From Paraspadella gotoi (lineage: Eukaryota; Chaetognatha): a stretch of 64,000 nucleotides of DNA. The DNA is taken from NCBI GenBank assembly GCA_051294375.1, contig CM119271.1, positions 6,378,188 through 6,442,187 of the forward strand. The letters are read 5' to 3'. A program made the translations under genes and the position numbers. Below, piece after piece: positions 56,746 through 64,000 of the stretch (within the stretch, counting starts at the first letter, position 1; each line of letters opens with the position of its first letter). Below the pieces are notes generated by a model. It saw only the letters and a list, made by a program, of their open reading frames with translations, ran no database searches and was not told the origin of the DNA.

Positions 56746-57636
56746 GGTTTATTTCTGTCTTAACAAATGAGCATTGAGCAACCAACTATAAGCAAATTAT
56801 ATGCATTTTTAAGTGGGACAAACCGACGACAGATTTACCGACTGACCGAACGACAGACCGACCGAAAAGTGACTTATAGAGTCGCTCCGCAACTAAAAAC
56901 ACAACCCGGCTTCTTCTCCCTCCCCCTCGCCCCGCTCCAAATCCGGGCGAGAAAAAAAAGGATAGAATTGCGAGTAAGGTAATCGTTTTTGAAAAGAAGC
57001 GAGAAATTTTCTTTTTCTTATTTTTTTTTCGGAGGAAGACGGTGGAAAAGGAAAAGGAAATAAAAGAAAAGGAAAAGGAAAAGGAAATAAAAGGAAAGAA
57101 AAAGGAAAAGAAGGAATCTTTTTTTTTTTATTTATATTTTTTTTTCTTCGCCGGTGATTGGATTAGCATATTTCGTGGAAGCCCAGTCACGGCGGTGAGG
57201 AGGAGGAAGAGGAGGAGGAGGAGGAGGAGGAAGAGAAACCAGAGACTCTATGGGTTTTTTTTGTGTTTCATTGTCGCCATTTTTCTCTTTGAAAATTTTA
57301 TTTTTTTTCCTTTTTGTAAAAACGCGCCGCTGTAAATGAGAATTCGTAGTTCTTTCTTAGAAATGCTTTCAGAAATTTTCATAGTTTTTTTTAGTTTTAT
57401 TGGATATTTTTAAAATTGCTAGAATTCTCAGCACTTTTTTAAAGTTTCGTATGTACTAATGTTTTAATCAGTTTATTTAAAGTCGAATGCAAGGCGGTTG
57501 ACTCAGACTAAAAAGTCGAAAATTGATCTTAAAGGATGCAATTACCGAACGAAGCATCGAGAAATTCACAAAAGCCGACGATTTAATAGGAGGCTGCCGT
57601 CGCCCTCAATTCCGAAATTCGACGCCTTCAAATATT

Positions 57637-57700
<64 letters not shown>

Positions 57701-58187
57701 TGATTGGTTCTTTTCATGCCGTGGAAAAATTGCAAGAGGAATCCAAAGATTGAATATCGTCGGCAATGGAAGAAAAAATATCTTTTTTTCGTTTTCTAAC
57801 CATTAGTCTTTGTCAACAAAAACAAAGGCGTCACTTCAGAGAACGTATGACTAAACACACTCAACAGTCAATACTGTTCCAACCTGATTAATTGATTATA
57901 CGTTCGGGAACAGCGTGAAACGACGTCAGCCCCGTCAATTAAACTCTCCCCTTAAAAAAAACCGAATATGAAATTGAAATTTGAAAATCAAAATTTATAA
58001 TCGCCGCGCTTGATTTTTCTTTTTTTTTTTTTAATAAATTGGAAATTTGGTGGGATTTTTAACGAAGCTTTGCCTTTGGTTAAATAAAGCAATTGCAAAA
58101 TTTACTTAGTATTTTTTTTTTCAAAAAATTTTCAGAGTTACACAAAGCTTACTAGGCACAAAACAAACCAAATCGTTCTTCTCTCTC

Positions 58188-58238
<51 letters not shown>

Positions 58239-58312
58239 TCTCTCTTTCACACACACACACATACACGATCTGAAGGCTAGAATATGACAAAAATAAAACT
58301 CAGATATTATTA
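56746..58312. other. Spacer with purine repeats and GA microsatellite
   Basis: It contains (AAGGAAA)-type repeats at 57040-57115, GGA repeats at 57195-57235, a (GA)n run of ~56 bp at 57640-57695 and a CT then CA compound repeat at about 58195-58262. An open stretch before the GA run (DAITERSIEKFTKADDLIGG, about 57535-57640) looks protein-like but runs straight into the repeat without a donor. Confidence 0.5.
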
Positions 58313-58568
58313 TTGCTTTTCTTCGGTATTTTTTTCCGATGCAAAATTTTTTTCATTTTTATTCGACTCATAAAAACTCGCAGGTGCATTAGAATCCGAC
58401 AGGTGGCGGCGCAAAGACTCGGGAGCCACACTTTGTCTCAAATGCCTCTAAAAGGATTAATCGTCGTCGCGCCTTTCGTCCCCTGTAGGGCTGTCTGGCT
58501 GTCGGGCACCGGCGCCTTCTGACGGACAATTGTTCCATGAGGTCGGTTATTTTTTGGTTGCCTCCACG

Positions 58569-58691
<123 letters not shown>

Positions 58692-59021
58692 TTTCGTGGC
58701 CCTTGGCCTCCCGAGACCCCGAAAAGCCCGTGGGCGGCGAAAGGATCTTTTTTGGAAGGCGATCCCGTTCGGGCGGGCGAGAACCCCAGGGGTTAATTGA
58801 GTTGTTATAGAAAAGCGATAATCCAGACGTTGAAGTCTGTTCTCGGGTTGGAGCGTCGGCGGAAATATGTAAGGTACATGGGAGTTGTATCAGTCAATAT
58901 ATGGCGGGAGGCATCGGCCCAGGCGGTCAATGTTTCGTGTGTCTGATGTTGGCCGATGAGAGGGAGAATAATGATTCATGGGCCCAACCAATTTCATGTT
59001 ACCAGCTTTTTAAACTGTGAA

Positions 59022-59212
59022 AAAATTATTTATTCATTTATTAAACAATGCCGAAGATTCTGGAGGCTTAAGGCCTCCATCCCTTTTACAAGTTAGTAGC
59101 ATAGAAGCAAGCTTTCAATCAAGATTCTCTCCCAGTATTATTTATTAACTCCAAGACTGCTTGCCTTCCCTATTAATAAAGTAAATATAATTCACTGTTT
59201 CAATTTGATAAA
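59022..59212 (+). repeat. Dispersed 230-bp element, diverged copy
   Basis: Recognisable blocks are ttatttattcatttattaaa, ggcttaaggcctccatccct, tttacaagtta, agcaagctttcaatcaagat, tctctcccagta, cttgccttccctattaataa and tgtttcaatttgata. It is the most diverged near-full copy. A stray accaatttcat at 58987-58997 may be a second fragment in reverse orientation. Confidence 0.55.
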
Positions 59213-61056
59213 AGAACCGCTCTCTTATGTATAAGATCGTATAGCATCAAAATACAAAAAGCTCACTGTTAAGAAATTGTATACGTACAGGAGTGGGTTT
59301 CGGCCTCGTTGGGAGAGGGCGATTGGGAAAAAGAGTGAAAGGGTATCGGAGTAAAGCAAGAAAGACCATCGGGCAAAGCGGGAAGGGAATCCGAAAGGCG
59401 CGTCTCCATTTATCTTAACTCTTTTTTTTTCCCCCATTCCCTCTTTTTTTCTCATTATCCTTTCTATTTTCTCTTTTTCAATCTTCTCGACTCGCCGATG
59501 GCAATGACCCTTCTACTCCCCTCAGTATTTTTCACTTCTTCCCTTTTTTTCTCTCTCTCTCTTTCTCGTCAACCTGTTTCTTATTTTTCTTTCTTTCTTC
59601 CCCTTTACCTTTCATTCTCTTTTCCTTAACAATTTTTTTTGATTTGGCGACAATCATCGATTTCCACCGGAAATGTTTTAGGATTAACTATAAAGGTTGG
59701 ACACCAAAATCTCATTTGCATTTTGTAATTTTCCAGAGAGAGTAGAATTATGTATGGATCATATACCTGATTTTAGTTTTAGGTAAATGTTTTATTCGAC
59801 GTTCCTCATACGTCATTCAAGTTTGAAACAAATCTTTTCTCAAATTAACTGATGGTCTTGATTTGAAAATCGTGTCATCATTTCACTGTATAGTAATTTA
59901 TTGTTCACGACTACCTTAGTTGTTGTTGAAGGGTTAAAAAGCTCGGAACGTTTTTTTATATATAATTTCGTTGTTGACGTACAAGTGTATAAGGATTAGT
60001 TCGCAGTTCTTGTTTATTGAGCATCGACATGCCGCAAATACAACGATTTGTGCGGCGACGCACTCGACAGTGTCCCGATCAAGCGGGGCAAGGCCAGTAC
60101 AGACCATCTCTTCGTGTCACCCCCTTTTTTTTTTTTTAATGTTTCGATTCGGCAAAAGAGAATTTGTGACGTTTCTTATCTTCTTCGCTCCGTATTTTCT
60201 TTTCTTTTCCTTTTCTTTTCTTTGCCTTTTTTTTTTTCTTTTCCTTATCATTTTCTTTCTTTTCTTATTTCTTATTTTTTCTTTTCTCTCTCTCGGCTTT
60301 GCTTTTGGGAAAATCCTCCTAATCATATGTATCTTTTTATATCTGCCATTATTTCTGTTACATCAGTGTCTCTCTCTCTCTTCTGTCTATCTTCTCTCTC
60401 TCTTCTCTCCTCTCTACTCTCCGTTCTATCTCGTTCTTCTCATCTACTATCTTCTGTCCTCTCTACTCATACGATGGCTTAATTTCCAATGCAGGGTCTT
60501 CTTGTCTCGTATTTTCCTGGCTCATGAGAGGTGAAACGGAAAATTAACGTCTCTCGGCGCGCCATTACGCACGCTCGCTACCTGCCGCCGTGCGTGGTCC
60601 GCTCTTCCGTGCCGCCCGTGCCGCCTGACCGCCGCCGCCGCCATTCCGTGAGCCAACCTGTCCGTATCGTGCCGTGCCGGACGCCTACTATTATGGACGT
60701 AACTCCGCCACCGACGCCGCCGCCGCCGAAACCGCCCTCGCCGCCGCAACCACAGCCGCTTAAGAGCGTACATATGTCAGTTGTTGGCCAAATAGATAAC
60801 GGCGCGCGTCAAACCAAACGTCTCATCATTAGTTTTATCGGTGCGATATCTTCTTCGTGGTCTTCGTCGTCTTCCCCTTTCTCGTGTCAATGTCATTTGA
60901 CAAATGACCATTCATTATGAACAGCTCTTAAGGCAAATGAAGAAGAAAGACAGAAACAAAAACAAAAAAGAAACAGACAAATTTAGAAAGAATTAAGAAA
61001 CAAAGTTTTTTTGATATTGTGAATGAGTCGATCCGAAATCTTCAGCAGTTTTATGA
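59213..61056. other. Spacer with CT tracts and a GC-rich island
   Basis: 60130-60480 is pyrimidine-rich. 60540-60770 is a GC-rich island with many CG and gccgcc words and a Pro-rich + strand frame (MDVTPPPTPPPPKPPSPPQP at about 60693). It could be a CpG promoter with a first exon, but a long Arg-rich - strand frame covers the same bases. No splice partner was identified. Confidence 0.35.
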
Positions 61057-61240
61057 NNNNNNNNNNNNNNNNNNNNNNNNNNNNNNNNNNNNNNNNNNNN
61101 NNNNNNNNNNNNNNNNNNNNNNNNNNNNNNNNNNNNNNNNNNNNNNNNNNNNNNNNNNNNNNNNNNNNNNNNNNNNNNNNNNNNNNNNNNNNNNNNNNNN
61201 NNNNNNNNNNNNNNNNNNNNNNNNNNNNNNNNNNNNNNNN
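61057..61240. other. Assembly gap (184 N)
   Basis: A run of N. Frames crossing it are not interpretable. Confidence 0.99.
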
Positions 61241-61523
61241 AAAAGAATAATTCCAAAAAATACTTTCAAATAAGGTATAGTTTTGCTACCGGTGTTTGAA
61301 CAGAGGGAGCAAAATAATTTCTCAGCGAGCATTTCTGCAATTGGTATATTTTTAAATAATTCGCGAGTTTATTTTCTTTTTTTATTAAACAGGGTGAACA
61401 GAATCTACACTCAGTAATAGTATTGTCAGATAATTGATGGGAGTGAAGACAACTCAGCTACTCTTACGAGAAACACCAGTTGAAAGATCTAAAATCTAAT
61501 TTAAAGCCGAGAATAAGTCGAAA

Positions 61524-61565
<42 letters not shown>

Positions 61566-61899
61566 TCTTTTCTTTTCGTGGGGAATTAAGAGACGGACCT
61601 CAGCTTGCGAAGATACAAGTGAGCATTAAACGAGAAAGACTGAGGAATAAGAAAAGAAGGGAACTGAAGAGATTTGCCGAGAAAGCGAGTCATGTTTAAG
61701 TGATGCGCTTAAAATAAGTAGATATTTCTCTCTCTTTCTTTTCTTTCTTTCTTCTTCTCTTTTTTCTTTATTTTCATAACATTAACATTCTCTAAATAAA
61801 GGACAGGGGAGCTTCGCTTCGTTTCGTTGCGTCTTAAAATAAAACTCGTTGTTTGTAAACAAAAATAAACTTTGTTTTCTCTCTTAATAATTCGAAATT

Positions 61900-63022
61900 G
61901 AAAAAAAAAACGACGATGGCAAAAATGGCAGATCGACAAAGTCACTAATGTTCTGCTGTCGTCGTCGCCATCTTTGAAGTTTTCGTTGCCACCGATGTCG
62001 CTGTTTAGCGGAAAATGACGCTCGATGACTGTCGACCGTCGACATTCTCAAAATTTGAAACGAATGACCCAAATAGAAAAAAATGGATGGGGTTGTCGGA
62101 GTGGATGTTGTTGTTGCGGTAAACGTCGTCGTCGTCATCGTCGTCGTCGTCATCGTCGTCGTCGTGATCCTTCATCGACTTTTCCGAAGCCAACGAAGCC
62201 GAAGAGATTGAAATCGACGGAGGGAAAGACGCGTCATCAGTGGCGCTGGTTGCAGAAGCAATTACGCGAACACGAATCATGAACACGTGGGTCACGCGTG
62301 GGCTCCGAAGTGGTCACGTGGGTATTAAACATTTAAATCGTTTAAACAAATTTTGTTCAAATCCTTTAATAGCATTATGAATTCATTNNNNNNNNNNNNN
62401 NNNNNNNNNNNNGTGGACGAATTTCATTAAGAGACGAGTGAGAGAGAGGAGAGAGAGAGAAAAAAAAAAAAATTTGTGACTCTTGGGTCTGACTAGGATA
62501 TTGAACTTAGATTAATTTCATATGCTAATTAAGGATTTGAACAATAATTTGTTTAAAACGTGATTTAAAATGTTTAATACTCACGTGACCGACTTCGAGC
62601 CTCACGCGTACCGCACGTGTTCATGATTCGTGTTTCGCGTAATTGCTTCTGCAACAGCGCCAACTGAGACGCGCTTTCCCTCCTGTCGATTTCAGATCTT
62701 TTCGCTTGTTTGGCTTTCGGAAAAGTCGATGAAGGATCACGACGACGGACGGATGACGACGACGAATACGACGAATGACGACGACGACGACGACGTTTCG
62801 CCCTCAACACAACATCCCTCCGAACCAACCCCATGCCATTTTTTCTATTTGGTCATTCGTGTTCAAATTTGAGAAAGTCGACTGTCGAAGTCATCGAGCG
62901 TCATTTTTCCGCTAACAGCGACATCGGTGGCAACGAAAACTTCAAGATGGCGACGACGACAGCAAGAACATTAGACTTTGTCGATCTGCCATTGTTTGGC
63001 CATCGTCGTTTTTTTTTTTAAT
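61900..63022. repeat. ~1.1-kb near-palindrome interrupted by a 25-N gap
   Basis: The left arm (about 61900-62387) and right arm (about 62505-63022) are reverse complements over roughly 480-510 bp. Shared words in order are acgacgatggc, ggcagatcgacaaagtc, gctgtcgtcgtcgccatct, gaagttttcgttgccaccga, atgacgctcgatgac, tcatcgacttttccgaa, and attacgcgaa with atcatgaacacgtg. Differences are largely one-base insertions or deletions. The gap at 62388-62412 lies near the centre. Both arms include GTC/GAC runs and open frames in either sense (SEKSMKDHDD is shared), so the unit may once have been exonic. A true inverted duplication and a long-read artefact are both possible. Confidence 0.85.
62388..62412. 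other. Assembly gap (25 N) near the palindrome centre
   Basis: It has the same default length (25 N) as the gap inside the 44262-44600 direct repeat. Confidence 0.99.
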
Positions 63023-63308
63023 TTCGAAAAAAAAATCATAATTTCGGTCCGAAAATCTTTTTAGATCCAAACTCAGTTTTTTTCGGACTCAAACGTTCGA
63101 CGCGACGGAGAGAAAAATCTGTGGGCGGAATTTCAATCGACGAAAACCGCGAAAAAAAAGGGAAAAAATGAGAAAAAAATGCGAAAAAAAAATTTAAAAT
63201 AATAATAAAAAAGGAGAAAAAAATTGAGTCGCCGAAAACTGGATCAAAGAATAAAAAAAAAAGGGCAGGAGAAAGAAACTGTAAAATACTGATGAAACCC
63301 AGATTGAA

Positions 63309-63351
<43 letters not shown>

Positions 63352-64000
63352 GAAAAAAATTTAATCAATTGGTGAGGCTTGCTAAAAAAAAATCGAAAAC
63401 GCTTTAAAATCAAGAATTAACCCTGGATTTAAAAAAAAAAGAGAAAAGAGAAAGAAAGACAAGATTAGAGTGAAATCCAAAGTTCTAACGCCTTTTTTTT
63501 CTTAATTCAGAATAAAAAAAAGATTAAAAACATTGATTTAGGAAAGACGATACAAAAGAGAAAAATTGAAAAAAAAAATTAAGAATCTCAGATTCTGTTT
63601 CAAAAAAAAGGAAAGAGGAAGTGGAAGAGAAGAAATTTTTCTACTCAAAAGCAATTTTCTTCAAAGATAATCCGAATCGTAAAGAAAGAAGCATAAAATA
63701 GCGGAAAGAAAAGCAGAGGAAACAGAGACATGGAAAAAGGGAGGAAGTTGAAAAAAGAAAGAAAAAATAGGAAATGACATTAAAATGAAAAAGAGAAAAC
63801 CGAAAACGAGTCAATTTTTGCTTCACAATCTAATATGTAATTTCTAAGAATTTCAACTAAATAAAACAATGAAATGAAGAGATAAAACAAGCCAAAGAAA
63901 TAATTTTTAGAAATAAATAAAAATTCATCACCAATACTAAAAATAACGGAAGAAAATCATTTGGAAAAACAAGTAATTGAAAAAAAAGGAGACACAAAAT
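63023..64000. other. A-rich spacer to the window end
   Basis: A purine-rich, mostly A-rich strand with a (GA)n run at about 63309-63345. The - strand ORFs (63036-63413, 63641-63826) are Phe/Ser/Leu translations of poly-purine sequence. Nothing supports a gene. Confidence 0.6.

Noticed and set aside
57523-57753. Protein-like stretch before a GA repeat (DAITERSIEKFTKADDLIGG)
   Set aside because: The frame runs directly into the microsatellite, with no donor site before it and no upstream exon in a matching phase.
60522-60773. Arg-rich - strand ORF and Pro-rich + strand ORF in a GC island
   Set aside because: They are sense and antisense readings of gccgcc repeats; no splice partner is found for either, so only the island is noted.

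Overview
This is metazoan nuclear DNA. The coding genes are split by many short GT-AG introns (mostly 60-400 bp). Recognisable products are animal-type: a Rab20-like GTPase, the CCR4-NOT deadenylase CNOT6/CCR4, a CDR2-type coiled-coil protein and the V-ATPase c'' proteolipid. Degenerate TTAGGG-like tracts fit an animal. The compact introns suggest an invertebrate, perhaps an early-branching one, but the species cannot be fixed from the sequence alone. Seven runs of N show that this is a gapped draft scaffold.

Region 1-24 kb is gene-dense and all on the + strand. The order is Rab20-like (1555-2593), CNOT6 (3221-6797), the 3' part of an unidentified Pro-rich protein (7753-8631), CDR2-like (10597-16359), an unrecognised 449-aa protein (17704-20628) and ATP6V0B (22110-23500). 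All exon phases join consistently except at one CDR2 exon (14231-14514), where two frames compete. At 24.1-25.3 kb the last exons of a - strand gene can be chained.

Region 25-64 kb differs sharply. It holds AT-rich spacers, very long GA/CT microsatellites, long polypyrimidine tracts, GAC/GTC trinucleotide clusters, transposon relics and most of the assembly gaps. Coding evidence there is weak. I could phase-chain candidate exons at 37.4-42.8 kb (+), 48.6-49.6 kb (-) and 56.4-56.7 kb (+), but none gives a recognisable family.

Repeats of note are a ~230-bp dispersed element in at least seven copies on both strands (two genes carry it in introns), a 950-bp foldback element with arms of over 200 bp (53197-54146), a 157-bp hairpin MITE (36907-37063), three degenerate telomere-like tracts, and a ~1.1-kb near-palindrome around an N gap (61900-63022). 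The palindrome arms differ mainly by 1-bp indels, which suggests a long-read artefact as much as biology. The housekeeping genes have separate jobs (vesicle traffic, mRNA deadenylation, proton pumping). I see no operon-like cluster, CRISPR array, rRNA or convincing tRNA gene, and no clearly novel multi-gene system.
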